Positions 52,285 to 61,343 of a stretch of 64,000 nt of DNA are shown here, in pieces. Numbering within the stretch: position 1 is the stretch's first letter; the number at the start of each line of letters is the position of its first letter. This DNA is from Mycolicibacterium wolinskyi (GTDB lineage Bacteria; Actinomycetota; Actinomycetes; Mycobacteriales; Mycobacteriaceae), in NCBI RefSeq assembly GCF_002101965.1, contig NZ_LQQA01000029.1:124001-188000 (forward strand), written 5' to 3'. Made by a program: the position numbers and the translations under genes. The notes beneath the pieces were generated by a model, which ran no database searches, was not told the origin of the DNA, and saw only the letters and a list, made by a program, of their open reading frames with translations.

Positions 52285-53283
52285 TTAGTTCGGCGCAGCC
52301 CGCGAAAGCAGCTCGCGCGCATTGCCTTCCATTACCGCGGCCAGTGTGTCGGGTCGGTCGGCGAAGTAAGCGTCAACGTTGCGTGTGTACCAGGCCGCAG
52401 CTGGGGGGCTGACTGCCGGGAAGTCCGTGCCGAACAGGATCTGATTCATCGGTACGAAGTTCTCCAGGGCGACGAGGTTCGTTTCGAATCCCGAGAGCGC
52501 GGTCTCGTAGTAGAAGGTGCGAAAGTCGGCGATGATCTCGTCGGCGGTGAGGTCACAGTCGGTGTGGAACGCACACAGTCCGGCCACCCGCGATGCGAGG
52601 AACGGCGTGCTTCCGCCGGAGTGCGACAAGATGATTCGCACATTCGGGAACTGACGCTTGCGCCCGCTCGTGACGAGGTCGGCCGCGGCCTTGTACGTCT
52701 CGTTGGGAACCTCCACCACCGGAACCGGCAGGAACTCGTTCGGTGCGGGGTTGCGTCCCGGTGTCTGTTCGCCATGGAGGAATACCACCGCGTTTCTGCG
52801 GTCGAGTTCGGCCCACAGGGGTTCGAACACGGGGTCACCGAGCGATCGGGCGTTCTCGCCGGTTCCGTAGACGTTGGTCACGGTGACGCCGTCCGCGCCG
52901 AGCACGTCCAGCGCATAAGCCACCTCCTCGAGTGCCGCATCCGGGTCGGTCGGTGTCGGCAGATGGGCGAAGAAGCCGAAGCGTCCGGGATTCTCTTCGG
53001 CGACCTGGCTGCAGAATGTGTTGATCTCGCGAGCGAACCCACGTCGGGTTGCTGCCGGTAGGTAGGGCTCGATGTCGTTGGGAAGGGACAGGATTGCCGT
53101 GGAGATGCCCATGGCGTCCATGAAGGCGAGGCTCGCAGCGGGGGTCCAGGCCGGCGCATCCGCGGTGAACTTCCACCCCGAATTCGCGCCCAACGCACCC
53201 GCGACATCTTCGCCGAACAGTTGCGGCGGGAAGGCGTGGTGATGGAGATCTACCCGGGAAGTGGTCGGTGGTGTCACAGACAT
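52285..53283 (-). CDS. ACMSD-type amidohydrolase (amidohydrolase_2)
   Basis: 332 aa TIM-barrel metal hydrolase or decarboxylase. Metal motif VDLHHHAFPP (about residue 11), VVFLHGEQT (about 160), IILSHSGGSTPFL (about 215) and FGTDFPAVS (about 283). It is divergent from the MarR gene, with a MarR-type palindrome 22 bp before its start. Paralogue of 28847-29884; a decayed third copy lies at about 61.0 kb. ACMSD relatives decarboxylate aromatic-ring-cleavage or hydroxybenzoate acids, which fits the island. Confidence 0.87.
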   Translation of the reverse strand: MSVTPPTTSRVDLHHHAFPPQLFGEDVAGALGANSGWKFTADAPAWTPAASLAFMDAMGISTAILSLPNDIEPYLPAATRRGFAREINTFCSQVAEENPGRFGFFAHLPTPTDPDAALEEVAYALDVLGADGVTVTNVYGTGENARSLGDPVFEPLWAELDRRNAVVFLHGEQTPGRNPAPNEFLPVPVVEVPNETYKAAADLVTSGRKRQFPNVRIILSHSGGSTPFLASRVAGLCAFHTDCDLTADEIIADFRTFYYETALSGFETNLVALENFVPMNQILFGTDFPAVSPPAAAWYTRNVDAYFADRPDTLAAVMEGNARELLSRAAPN

Positions 53284-53304
53284 GCCATCAGAGTGCACAT
53301 TTAG

Positions 53305-53318
53305 TTGACAAATGTCAA
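53305..53318. promoter_or_regulatory. MarR operator between amidohydrolase and marR
   Basis: TTGACA-AA-TGTCAA, 6-bp perfect arms, with a second TTGAC 4 bp on. It overlaps a possible -35 for marR, whose -10 is TAGCAT at 53330-53335, 4 nt before the ATG. Confidence 0.65.
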
Positions 53319-53339
53319 TAGTTGACCAATAGCATTGAT

Positions 53340-53783
53340 ATGGTGATGTCGGTGACCAGGGATCAACGTGCCGTCGAGATGCGACTTCTCGATGCGCTGT
53401 ATCGACTGAACAAATCGGTCCTGGGTGCTGCTCGGACGCACGTTGCGGCAGTGGCGAAACTGGACCTCGTCGACTTCCTGATACTCCGGTCGATCGAACT
53501 CGGCGTCGATGGACCTGGCGATCTCGTTCGAGATCTGGGCCTGCACGCATCCGTGGTCAGCCGCGCGGTGACCAAGTTGGCCAAGGCCGGTTTGGTGGTG
53601 CGGACGGTAGACGCTGTCGACTCGAGGCGGTCCTACCTCACTCTCACGCCGGCGGCCGAGGTAGCCATCTCCGAGGTGGAGGGGCGTGTGCAACCCATGT
53701 TGCAAGATCGACTCGGGCGGCTGACCGCTCAACAGATCACCACCCTGCTGGAGTGCTTCGACATCCTCAACGGCGTCGAGTAG
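53340..53783 (+). CDS. MarR family transcriptional regulator
   Basis: 147 aa winged-helix regulator. The recognition region GDLVRDLGLHASVVSRAVTKLAKAGLVVR lies at about residues 60-88 and the wing DAVDSRRSYLTLTP follows. The ATG at 53340 or the one at 53346 is the start; no Shine-Dalgarno exists and the TAGCAT box suggests a leaderless message. Divergent from the amidohydrolase, and placed between the two molybdenum hydroxylase clusters, so it may control both sides. Confidence 0.85.
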   Translation: MVMSVTRDQRAVEMRLLDALYRLNKSVLGAARTHVAAVAKLDLVDFLILRSIELGVDGPGDLVRDLGLHASVVSRAVTKLAKAGLVVRTVDAVDSRRSYLTLTPAAEVAISEVEGRVQPMLQDRLGRLTAQQITTLLECFDILNGVE

Positions 53784-53792
53784 CCACCCGGG

Positions 53793-54158
53793 TCACATGG
53801 CCGGGATGGTCGGCTGCAGTACGGCGCGCGCGACTGCCTCGGTTCGTAAGTGCTCGAAGGCCACGTATTCCGGGTCGTTGACCATGTCGACGAAGCTCTG
53901 CCGAGTCGGGTAACTGACCAGCAGCACCATGTCCCAGTCCCCGACTTCCGTTGCCACCAGTGCGGGGTGGCCGGCGCCGGCGTAGATGATCGTGACCCCG
54001 TAGCGCTCGTTGAGCCCCGAGGTTGTGAACCGCGCGATGTACTGCAGGTACCGGGCGGTGCCATCCGGTACGAATTGCAACAGGTTCAGCATCACCACCG
54101 GGCCGTCGGGATCGGCGGCGACAAAACGCTCGAGATCGGATGCATCGAGAACCGACAC
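53793..54158 (-). CDS. DUF1330 family protein
   Basis: 121 aa protein whose residues ~15-115 match DUF1330/dimeric ferredoxin-like fold proteins (GPVVMLNLLQF, then WDMVLLVSYPTRQSFVDMV). The GTG start at 54158 is chosen because AAAGGAGGAG lies 5 nt upstream; longer frames run into an unrelated region. Function unknown; in the same direction as and 257 bp downstream of the molybdenum hydroxylase copy 2. Confidence 0.7.
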   Translation of the reverse strand: MSVLDASDLERFVAADPDGPVVMLNLLQFVPDGTARYLQYIARFTTSGLNERYGVTIIYAGAGHPALVATEVGDWDMVLLVSYPTRQSFVDMVNDPEYVAFEHLRTEAVARAVLQPTIPAM

Positions 54159-54182
54159 GGGAACTCCTCCTTTGGACATCAG

Positions 54183-54396
54183 CGATGGGTTGACCGACAA
54201 GTCGATCCGCCCGGAGACCAACCCGACCGTCACGGCGGTGGCGATCATCGGTCTGTTGCGGGGTACCGCGATGATGGCGTTCTCGACGGCCCGCGATATC
54301 GCGGTCGACGAACTCGCTTCGGACGTCGCCAGGGGCGTCGGACGTCGTCTGGCGGCGCAACCGGGGCGCGCTGGTGGTCCCGAATCGAGTTCGTAG
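54183..54396 (+). pseudogene. possible TetR C-terminal remnant
   Basis: A plus-strand frame without a start reads TNPTVTAVAIIGLLRGTAMM, then ARDIAVDELASDVARGVGRR and ends in a stop. The pattern resembles the last helices of TetR-type regulators. It occupies the gap between DUF1330 and the hydroxylase. Similarity is by eye and weak. Confidence 0.3.
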
Positions 54397-54415
54397 CCGC
54401 GTTTGGGTGAGGTCA

Positions 54416-56614
54416 TCAGCGCAGCAGGACCTCCGGGTGAATGGGCAAGTCACGGATGCGGATTCCGGTGGCGTTGAATACGGCATTGGCTATTGCCGCG
54501 GCCGATCCCACGGCACCGAGTTCGCCGACGCCTCGCGCTCCGACCTCGCTGAAATCGGGGTCGTCGCCGTCGAGGCAGACCGCGTCGATGAACGGAACAT
54601 CGGCGTTGACCGGAACGACGTAGTCGGCCAGGTTGGTGGCGGCCAAGCGGCCGGAGGGGTCGATCGGATCGGCTTCCAGTAAGGCGTGCCCGATGCCGAA
54701 GATGACGCCTCCGACCACCTGGCTGCGGGCCGCCTTGGCGTTGATCACCCGACCGATGTCCACGACGGTGGTGAATCTGGAGACGCGCGTTTCCCCCGTC
54801 AGCGAGTTGACCCGCACCTCGCAGAAGTGCGCACCGAAGCCATGTGCCGCGAAACGGGGAGAAATGGTGTCGGCGCTGCTGTGGATGCCGTCGATTCGCG
54901 GGATTTGCACCCTCTGTAGCAGATCGGCGAAACCGATGCGCGCGTTGCCCGCTCGCAGCGTGCCGGCAGCGTAAGACACCGGTGTGCCCGAATCTGCCAG
55001 CGGCGAAGCAGGATTCGTCGAGGCGGCCTTGACCAGATTGTCGATCGCAGCCCGTGCGGCGGTTCGGGCCGTGGGAGCCATGCTGCCGGTTGCGCGGGAG
55101 CCGACGGCGCCGGGCCCGGGCGGCAGGATGGTGTCTCCCACCTCGGTGACGATACGGTCCATCGGCAGGCCCACCGCGTCGGCGATGACGATCGCCAACG
55201 CGGTCGCGGCGCCCGTGCCGATGTCCATGATGCTCGTCGAGGCCAGTACGGTGCCGTCGTCGCGAAACCGCACCTGAACCGCGTTCGCGGAACGGCCGGC
55301 GGCCGGGTAGATCGCGGTAGCCATCCCCATGCCGATCAGCCACTGGCCGTCGCGGGTGGTTGCGGGGGTGGCGGCGCGGTGTTCCCAGCCGAATCGATTG
55401 GCGCCGAGTCGGTAACATTCATCGAGTCTTTTGCTGGTCCAACGGCGATTGGTGCCGGGCAGCGTCGTCGCGTAGTTGCGAAGCCGCAACTGCACGGGGT
55501 CGACGCCGGTCGCCACCGCCAGTTCATCCATCGCGGTTTCGATCGCGAACGCTCCGGGCGCCTCATTGGGCGCCCGCATCGCCCAGCTCGGCGGAGTGTC
55601 CAGAGTGACCTGGCGTTGGTCCACATGCAGATTCGGGGTGCGGTACAGCGCCGCGGTGGTCTCGGCGGCGGTGCGCATGGGCCAGCCGCCCACCGCCGGA
55701 GCCTCGGCGTCGGATTCGTGGCTGACCGCGGTTAGTGTCCCGTCGGCGCGCGCACCCAAGCGCACTCGCTGACGAACCGCGGAGCGGTGCCCGACGATGG
55801 TGAAGACCTGGCTGCGGGTCAAGACCAACTTGACCGGACGGTTCAGCTCACGAGCCGCCGCTGCGCCCAGGATGACGTCCGACCACGGGAGCACGCGGCT
55901 GCCGAAGCCGCCACCGACGTACGTCGAGATGATCCGCAGCTGCTCGGGCGTCAGCCCGAGCGCACCGGTGATACCGGAGATGGCCCGGCCGGGAAACTGC
56001 GTGCCTGTGTAGAGCGTCAGGACGTTCTGGCGCCAGACCGCCACGGACGCATGCGGTTCCATCGCCGCAGCATGCTGAGCCGGTTGGGTGACGGTGGTCT
56101 CGACGGTGATCTCACTGTCGCGTAGCGCGGCATCGATCGAGGCGATCCCCGGCGCCAGGATGGTCTTGTTGCCCGATTCCGGCACGCCGATGCTGACCCC
56201 TTGCCCGGCATCGGCGAGAGATGTTCTGGGAGTTCGGGACTGATAGTCGACGGTGATCATGGCTGCGGCGTCGCGCGCATGTTCGAAGGTATCGGCAACC
56301 ACCACACCGATAGCCTGGCCGTGAAAGCGCACTTCACGGTCTTGTAGCGGACGGTACTTCTCGCCGAGCGCATCTTCGGCGACAGGCTGCAGTCGCAGCG
56401 GAGCGAACGGGGTGTACACCGCGAGGACACCCGGTGCATGCGTTGCCCCGTCGGTGTCCATCGCGGTGATGGTGCCCAACCCGGTGGTGGCTGACACCAG
56501 CACGGCGTGGACCAGATCCGGTTCCCGGTAGTCCGCCGAGTACCGCGCCGCACCGGTTGTCTTGGCCCGCCCGTCGACGCGGGAGATTTCGCCGCCCAGC
56601 GGTGACGGAGTCAT
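54416..56614 (-). CDS. molybdenum hydroxylase large subunit, copy 2
   Basis: 732 aa PaoC-like subunit. Cofactor blocks GGGFGSRVLPWSDVI (about residue 237) and MDIGTGAATALAIVI (about 455), catalytic Glu in GARGVGELGAVG (about 697). ATG overlaps the FAD-subunit stop by 4 nt. Only moderately like copy 1, so the two enzymes probably differ in substrate. If its small subunit is exported by Tat, this cofactor-loaded subunit would have to travel with it. Confidence 0.9.
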   Translation of the reverse strand: MTPSPLGGEISRVDGRAKTTGAARYSADYREPDLVHAVLVSATTGLGTITAMDTDGATHAPGVLAVYTPFAPLRLQPVAEDALGEKYRPLQDREVRFHGQAIGVVVADTFEHARDAAAMITVDYQSRTPRTSLADAGQGVSIGVPESGNKTILAPGIASIDAALRDSEITVETTVTQPAQHAAAMEPHASVAVWRQNVLTLYTGTQFPGRAISGITGALGLTPEQLRIISTYVGGGFGSRVLPWSDVILGAAAARELNRPVKLVLTRSQVFTIVGHRSAVRQRVRLGARADGTLTAVSHESDAEAPAVGGWPMRTAAETTAALYRTPNLHVDQRQVTLDTPPSWAMRAPNEAPGAFAIETAMDELAVATGVDPVQLRLRNYATTLPGTNRRWTSKRLDECYRLGANRFGWEHRAATPATTRDGQWLIGMGMATAIYPAAGRSANAVQVRFRDDGTVLASTSIMDIGTGAATALAIVIADAVGLPMDRIVTEVGDTILPPGPGAVGSRATGSMAPTARTAARAAIDNLVKAASTNPASPLADSGTPVSYAAGTLRAGNARIGFADLLQRVQIPRIDGIHSSADTISPRFAAHGFGAHFCEVRVNSLTGETRVSRFTTVVDIGRVINAKAARSQVVGGVIFGIGHALLEADPIDPSGRLAATNLADYVVPVNADVPFIDAVCLDGDDPDFSEVGARGVGELGAVGSAAAIANAVFNATGIRIRDLPIHPEVLLR

Positions 56615-57588
56615 GCGATGCCCGTGACGTCGGTAAGGGCTCGGACGATCGCCCGGCGCAGCAGATGAGGCTTGAAACCGTTGTGGCTCAGCGGTCGCGC
56701 GTCGGCGGCTGCTGCTTCGGCTGCGGCGCCGATGGTGGCTGCGGTCGCGGGCCGGTTCGTCAGCAGCTTCTCCACTTCAGGCAGCCGCCATGGCACCGTG
56801 GCCACACCGCCGGCGGCCAGGCGAGCGCGGGTGATGATGTTGTCACGCAGGGTGATTGCGACGGCCACGGAGGTCAGCGCGAATTCGTAGGACTGGCGAT
56901 CGCGCACCTTGAGGTAGCCCGTCCTGGTGCCCGCGGGAAACCGGGGCGCGGTGATGGCGGTGATCAGTTCTCCCGGCTTCAAATCACTTTCCACCTCCGG
57001 CGTCGCACCGGGCGTTCGGTAGAACTGTTCGAGGGCAACGCTGCGCTCACCATCGGAACTGCTCAGTTCCACCGCTGCCTCGGAGGCCACCAGTGCGACG
57101 GCGACGTCACTGGCGTGGGTGGCTACGCAGGCGTCACTGGTACCGAGCACGGCGTGGGCGCGGTTGTAGCCGTCGATGGCTGGGCAGCCGGTCCCGGGGT
57201 CGCGCTTGTTGCACGGCATCGATACATCGCGGAAGTAGCTGCATCGAGTGCGCTGCAACAAGTTTCCGCCCATGCTGGCCATGTTGCGTAATTGTGGCGA
57301 GGCGCTCAGTTCCAGCGCTCGGCTGACCAGGCTGAAATCGCTTCGCACTGACGGATGTTCGGCGACGTCGCTCATGCGCTCCAGCGCACCGATACGCAGG
57401 CCGGCGGTGCCGACCGTGATGCCGGTCAAGGGCAAGCCGTTGATGTCGACCACCTGCTCGGGCGTCAGCACCTCCAACTTCATCAGGTCGACCAGGGTCG
57501 TGCCACCAGCGAGGTACGCCTTGGTCGAGCCGCCGTGGGTGGTGGCCGCCGCCACCGAATCGACCGCGGTGTAGCCATAGGGTCGCAT
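56611..57588 (-). CDS. molybdenum hydroxylase FAD-binding subunit, copy 2 (PaoB-like)
   Basis: 325 aa. FAD motif YLAGGTTLVDLMKLEV (about residue 25), MGGNLLQRTRCSYFRD (about 105) and the C-x9-C-x8-C insert (RCSYFRDVSMPCNKR, GTGCPAIDGYNR) expected to bind an extra [4Fe-4S]. The start MRPYGYT lies 1 nt after the [2Fe-2S] gene stop. It overlaps the large-subunit start. Confidence 0.9.
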   Translation of the reverse strand: MRPYGYTAVDSVAAATTHGGSTKAYLAGGTTLVDLMKLEVLTPEQVVDINGLPLTGITVGTAGLRIGALERMSDVAEHPSVRSDFSLVSRALELSASPQLRNMASMGGNLLQRTRCSYFRDVSMPCNKRDPGTGCPAIDGYNRAHAVLGTSDACVATHASDVAVALVASEAAVELSSSDGERSVALEQFYRTPGATPEVESDLKPGELITAITAPRFPAGTRTGYLKVRDRQSYEFALTSVAVAITLRDNIITRARLAAGGVATVPWRLPEVEKLLTNRPATAATIGAAAEAAAADARPLSHNGFKPHLLRRAIVRALTDVTGIA

Positions 57589-57589
57589 A

Positions 57590-58243
57590 TCAGGACATCC
57601 GATCGCTGGCTGCCTTGACGGCTTCGACAATGAATGGGTAAGCGCTGCAACGGCAAATGTTGCCCGACATCTGCTCGCGGATCTCTTCGTCGGTGGCGGT
57701 GTGTCCGCCCTCGATGACGGCGACGGCGGACATGATTTGGCCCGGTGTGCAGAAACCGCACTGAAAGGCGTCGTTGTCGATGAATGCCTGCTGTACGGGA
57801 TGCAACTCATCGCCGTCGGCGAGGCCTTCGATGGTCATCACCGCGCGGCGTTGTACGGTCGGGGCCAAGGTCAGACACGAAAGTACGCGCCGTCCGTCGA
57901 CGTGCACCGTGCAAGCACCGCATTGCCCGTGATCGCATCCCTTCTTGGTACCGGTCAGCCCAATGTGATCACGCAGTGCGTCCAGTAACGTCGTTCGCGG
58001 GTCGAGGTTGAGCGTGTGCTCGGTACCGTTGACGCGCAACGTCACCGGAATACCGATCGCAGACGTATCGGAATCCGGGCCGCGGTCGACGAGCCGCGAG
58101 ACTAGGGCGGTGCCGCCGACCGTCACCACGACAGCGGTGCCGGTCCATCCGATGAAGCTGCGGCGCGACACGCCAGATGACTCGTCGGGCGTAGGTGAGT
58201 CGGGTCCAAGCTCCGGCGGAACATCAATAGGCTTGTCTGGCAT
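57590..58243 (-). CDS. molybdenum hydroxylase [2Fe-2S] subunit, copy 2, with Tat signal
   Basis: 217 aa. A ~60-residue N-terminus carries a twin-arginine motif SRRSFIGW (about residue 26) and a hydrophobic stretch (GTAVVVTVGGTALVSRL), so the complex should be exported folded, as E. coli PaoABC is. Cluster cysteines are in GCDHGQCGACTVHVDG (about 103), CGFCTPGQ (about 164) and NICRCSAYP (about 198). First gene of the minus-strand hydroxylase operon. Confidence 0.9.
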   Translation of the reverse strand: MPDKPIDVPPELGPDSPTPDESSGVSRRSFIGWTGTAVVVTVGGTALVSRLVDRGPDSDTSAIGIPVTLRVNGTEHTLNLDPRTTLLDALRDHIGLTGTKKGCDHGQCGACTVHVDGRRVLSCLTLAPTVQRRAVMTIEGLADGDELHPVQQAFIDNDAFQCGFCTPGQIMSAVAVIEGGHTATDEEIREQMSGNICRCSAYPFIVEAVKAASDRMS

Positions 58244-58985
58244 TCCTTCTCCGTCTTTGGCTGCAGCTCGTCGAACTGCTACCCACGATTCCTGCCTGTC
58301 GAGCTGTCGTTCAGAGGCGGGTTATCCGCGGATAGCTGATCCTGTGATTGGGCTTCGGCGACGGCCGTCGCCGTCGACACGTATCGATGGGCTGCTGCAT
58401 CGGCGTCGACTGCAGCAGGTGCCAGGTTGATCTGGCTGGACAGTGGCATTGAATGCCGTCAGGTGTTGAGCCTGGATGGGGTCACGCCGGATTGCCGGCA
58501 GTGGGGCGGCCGCCTCGACAAGTTCGTCGGCTTCGGTTCGTCAACCCACATCGTGCGCTCGACAATTGCCGGCCGGGTTCTGACAACGCATCGCGCGAGA
58601 GCGGCGACGTAAAGCAGTTGAGTATCGATGCTGCACTGTTGCAATCGCACATGAGAAGACATTGACGACGTGGTGATACCTCCGCTCGGTCTGAGCTGTC
58701 ACAGTCTGTACGGTATGCGCAGCGTTGCCATGGGGGATGGAATGCATATCGAATTCATATCTACCGACGCTGGACAACACGGATACCCTGCCGATACCGC
58801 ATTTCACTGTCCGTGAGACTGGCGCATCGTTGGCGTGCAACACTTCTGACAGGCGGTCGGCCGAAATCTGCCTCGCTGTCATGTCAATAGCCGTATCCGG
58901 TGCGCAATCTCCACTCATCCGAACTTGGCCTTGGCCCTGCGTTCAGAGACCAGTCCTTGGAGGACGCCGGCCCTTCAATGCACCG
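58244..58985. other. long gene-free stretch
   Basis: About 740 bp upstream of the hydroxylase copy 2 operon. Frames on both strands are short and without recognisable domains. The promoter of the operon must lie in the first ~100 bp, but no confident -10/-35 pair was seen. Confidence 0.45.
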
Positions 58986-59550
58986 TTAGATCCGCTGCCC
59001 ATCAAAAGCTCTCGAAAGCCCTACCAACGCCACCCCGATGGCATCCATCTTCTTCCGCGACGCGCCCGCGGCGGCGTGCACTGCGAGCCCTAGTCCCACC
59101 GTAACGGTGTACCCGGCGAGCGTCGCCGTGTCGACGTCTGCGCCTTGGGTAGCGTGCCCCGCATTCGACAGTGCTTGCGCCACTCGCTCTTCGAGGCCCT
59201 CTCGATCGGTTGTGAGAAGTTGCGAAATGCGAGCATTGCTCGGTGCACGGGACAGCCCACCGTGGACAGGCATCCCGGTACGTGCCCGTTTATCGATGAC
59301 TCCACAACGGAGCGCAAATAGGATTCGATCATCTCCTAATGGTCGGTCTATCCAGCACCGCATCGAGGTGTTCGCTGGCAAGCACCTCGTAACGCTCCAG
59401 CGCACGCGCAAACAGGTGTTGTTTACTGCCGAAAACGGCGTACAGACTCGGCTTGTTGATTTCCATCGCCTCGGTCAGTTCGGCCATCGATGCCCCTGGT
59501 ATCCGAGGCGCCAGAACACGTCGATGGCTTGTCCTTCGATGCCAGCACAA
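58986..59550 (-). pseudogene. tetR/acrR regulator broken by three frameshifts
   Basis: Pieces in three frames join into one TetR: IDVFWRLGYQG (to about 59494), then SMAELTEAMEINKPSLYAVF with GSKQHLFARALERYEVL and a stop at about 59330, then IESYLRSVVESSINGHVPGC, then (after about 59265) NARISQLLTTDREGLEERVA to FDGQRI. Each junction needs an indel. The HTH is clear but no full-length product can be made. Confidence 0.8.
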
Positions 59551-59589
59551 ATGCAGGACTCCTCGGCGACCGAGAGTTTTTCGTGCTGC

Positions 59590-59880
59590 ACAGCCGCGGC
59601 GGCGGCTATGTTCCTGGCACTTCGCGCCATGGCTGGGGGCCACGCCGAAAGTTGGCTCACGCATGGTGTTTCGCTGACCGGGCTGACACCGCGCTTCATC
59701 ACCGCCGAACTGACGATGGCGCCGCTGAATCTGGCCATGGCCGAGCTGATCCCGATCTACGAGAAGAGTCTTGCCGACGCTCTGGCCGAGATCGATTCGC
59801 TCTGGGCGCAGGCGCAGTCGACACCTGATCGGGCTCACCCGTGGCCGCCCAACCCGCGACGTCCAGAAGAAGTACGCTAA
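59590..59880 (+). pseudogene. C-terminal remnant of an oxidoreductase-like gene, divergent from the broken tetR
   Basis: The plus strand encodes ALRAMAGGHAESWLTHGVSL, TGLTPRFITAELTMAPLNLA and EIDSLWAQAQS before a stop. No proper 5' end exists. The same segment is found in a shorter remnant at 22880-22976. The original gene was probably controlled by the neighbouring tetR. Family uncertain; a flavodoxin-like reductase is possible. Confidence 0.5.
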
Positions 59881-60121
59881 CCCCGTGATGGCGACGCCGT
59901 AGTGTGCATCGATGCTGAAGCTTGGTTCAGCGTCGTTGCGAACGATGACTTGCGCGCCCGCCGGAGCGGCGCCTTCCCAGTCTCAGTCTGAGACTTTGCC
60001 TCCACAGTTGAGCACAACCGCTTTAGTAAGTACGGATTTCAGTGGGCGGCGCGCGCATCGTGCACGTGTCCGACCTGGGCGTCGGCGCAGTCGTAATCTC
60101 GCAATCGATGTCGATGACTAC

Positions 60122-60625
60122 TTAGCCGTTCCTGACGCGTTCGAAGATGATCTGGATCGCCGTGCCGTCCGGTCGGGTGAAGTTCTCCGTCATGCGATCA
60201 CCGTCGACGGTGATGCGCAATTCATCTCGTGTTCGCACGTCTCCGATCCAATTGGGAAACGTCGCCCCTTCCACCCGGTTGGTGCTGAATTCGCCGTTCT
60301 CGTCGACGGTGTATGTGCCGAACATTCCTATGCTTCCTGCCATGGCGGCTCGGTTCTCGGCGTCGGTGCCCTCACCGCGAGCCTCGGACGCGAAGGGTGC
60401 GATGGTGGAATCTGTGAGGACCTCGACGTAGCGCATCTCTGGAGTGAAAGTGAGCAGACCGCTGGGCCGCTCACCATACGCCGGTCGGGTGGTTCCGCCT
60501 CGTTCGATCGTCGCGGAGACCATCTGCCAGGTTCCGACTACCCGATTGGGCGGTGGCGAAGCGGTTGAACAACTTGACAACGTCATTGCTGACAACACTG
60601 CAAGAATGGCGGCGAGCGCTTTCAT
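60122..60625 (-). CDS. lipocalin-like domain lipoprotein
   Basis: 167 aa. Signal peptide with lipobox SSCS (C about 20) directs it to the outer face of the membrane. Residues ~30-165 form a lipocalin_5-type domain (GTWQMVSATIERGG, then GLLTFTPEMRYVEV and FGTYTVDENGEFST). Shine-Dalgarno GAGGAG precedes the ATG. The fold suggests binding a small hydrophobic molecule; no partner gene is nearby. Confidence 0.75.
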   Translation of the reverse strand: MKALAAILAVLSAMTLSSCSTASPPPNRVVGTWQMVSATIERGGTTRPAYGERPSGLLTFTPEMRYVEVLTDSTIAPFASEARGEGTDAENRAAMAGSIGMFGTYTVDENGEFSTNRVEGATFPNWIGDVRTRDELRITVDGDRMTENFTRPDGTAIQIIFERVRNG

Positions 60626-61343
60626 TGGGTGAGCTCCTCTGGCATTGGTGTTGGGAGAGTGTATGTTTGATGATGTTGAGAGGGAGAGCGGTAGTGTAGG
60701 ATCCATCGGCGGCGCGCGACCTCCTCGACGAGATGTGCCCTACGGTCGACTGTGAACTCTGATTCGAGTGAAGGGCATTTCGCTATCAGGTCAGGTCTGC
60801 CAGCCGCTACTGCTGGAAGTTTCGGATAAACAACCTCCTATGTCGGGTTCGTCGGGCCGCAGTTGCAAAAGCCGCGCAATGCTTCTGTCTAGCTGTGGGG
60901 TCAACACTTCAACGGTGATCCAAAGGCCGGAGGGAACGATGAATCCCACTGTGTTGCAGTGTATGCCGCACAACTTCGCACGCAACATCGCCGCCGATCA
61001 ACGTCTGCAAGATCCTGGCTGGGGGAGTGCGACAGGATGATTCGCACACTCGGAAGGGGACGGTTGCGCCCGCTCGCGACGAGGTCGGCCGCCGCCTTGT
61101 AGGGACTGCCCGGGTTTGGAAGCCTCCGAGGGGCGCCACGATGAAGGCTCCGGGGAGGGAACCAGCGCGGTGGCTCCGTTCCGCCGGTAAGTCGATCTAC
61201 GGGCGCGGTGTATCGCGGCGCACGCAAGTGTGCAGTACCTCGGATATCTCCTGTTCCGCCTCGGGCAGGAGTGAAGAATGCGCCTTGTTCCTAGGAGCAC
61301 TGCGTCCTGGCTGACGCGCAACCGCAGTTATACGGTCGTTGCT
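60626..61343. other. decayed stretch
   Basis: About 720 bp with no intact gene. It holds an amidohydrolase fragment (61024-61107, listed separately) and otherwise unrecognised sequence. Confidence 0.45.
61024..61107 (-). pseudogene. fragment of the ACMSD-type amidohydrolase
   Basis: The minus strand encodes YKAAADLVASGRNRPLPSVR then IILSHSP, matching YKAAADLVTSGRKRQFPNVR-IILSHSG of the intact gene at 52285-53283. DNA identity is high over about 85 bp and then stops on both sides. It is a stray piece of a third paralogue. Confidence 0.75.

Noticed and set aside
54159..54416. N-terminal extension of the DUF1330 gene
   Set aside because: The extension is low-complexity, opposite a possible TetR remnant, and the GTG with AAAGGAGGAG gives a family-length product.
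58541..58918. 125-codon minus-strand frame in the gap before the hydroxylase operon
   Set aside because: No start signal, no recognisable fold and unusual composition; likely noncoding.
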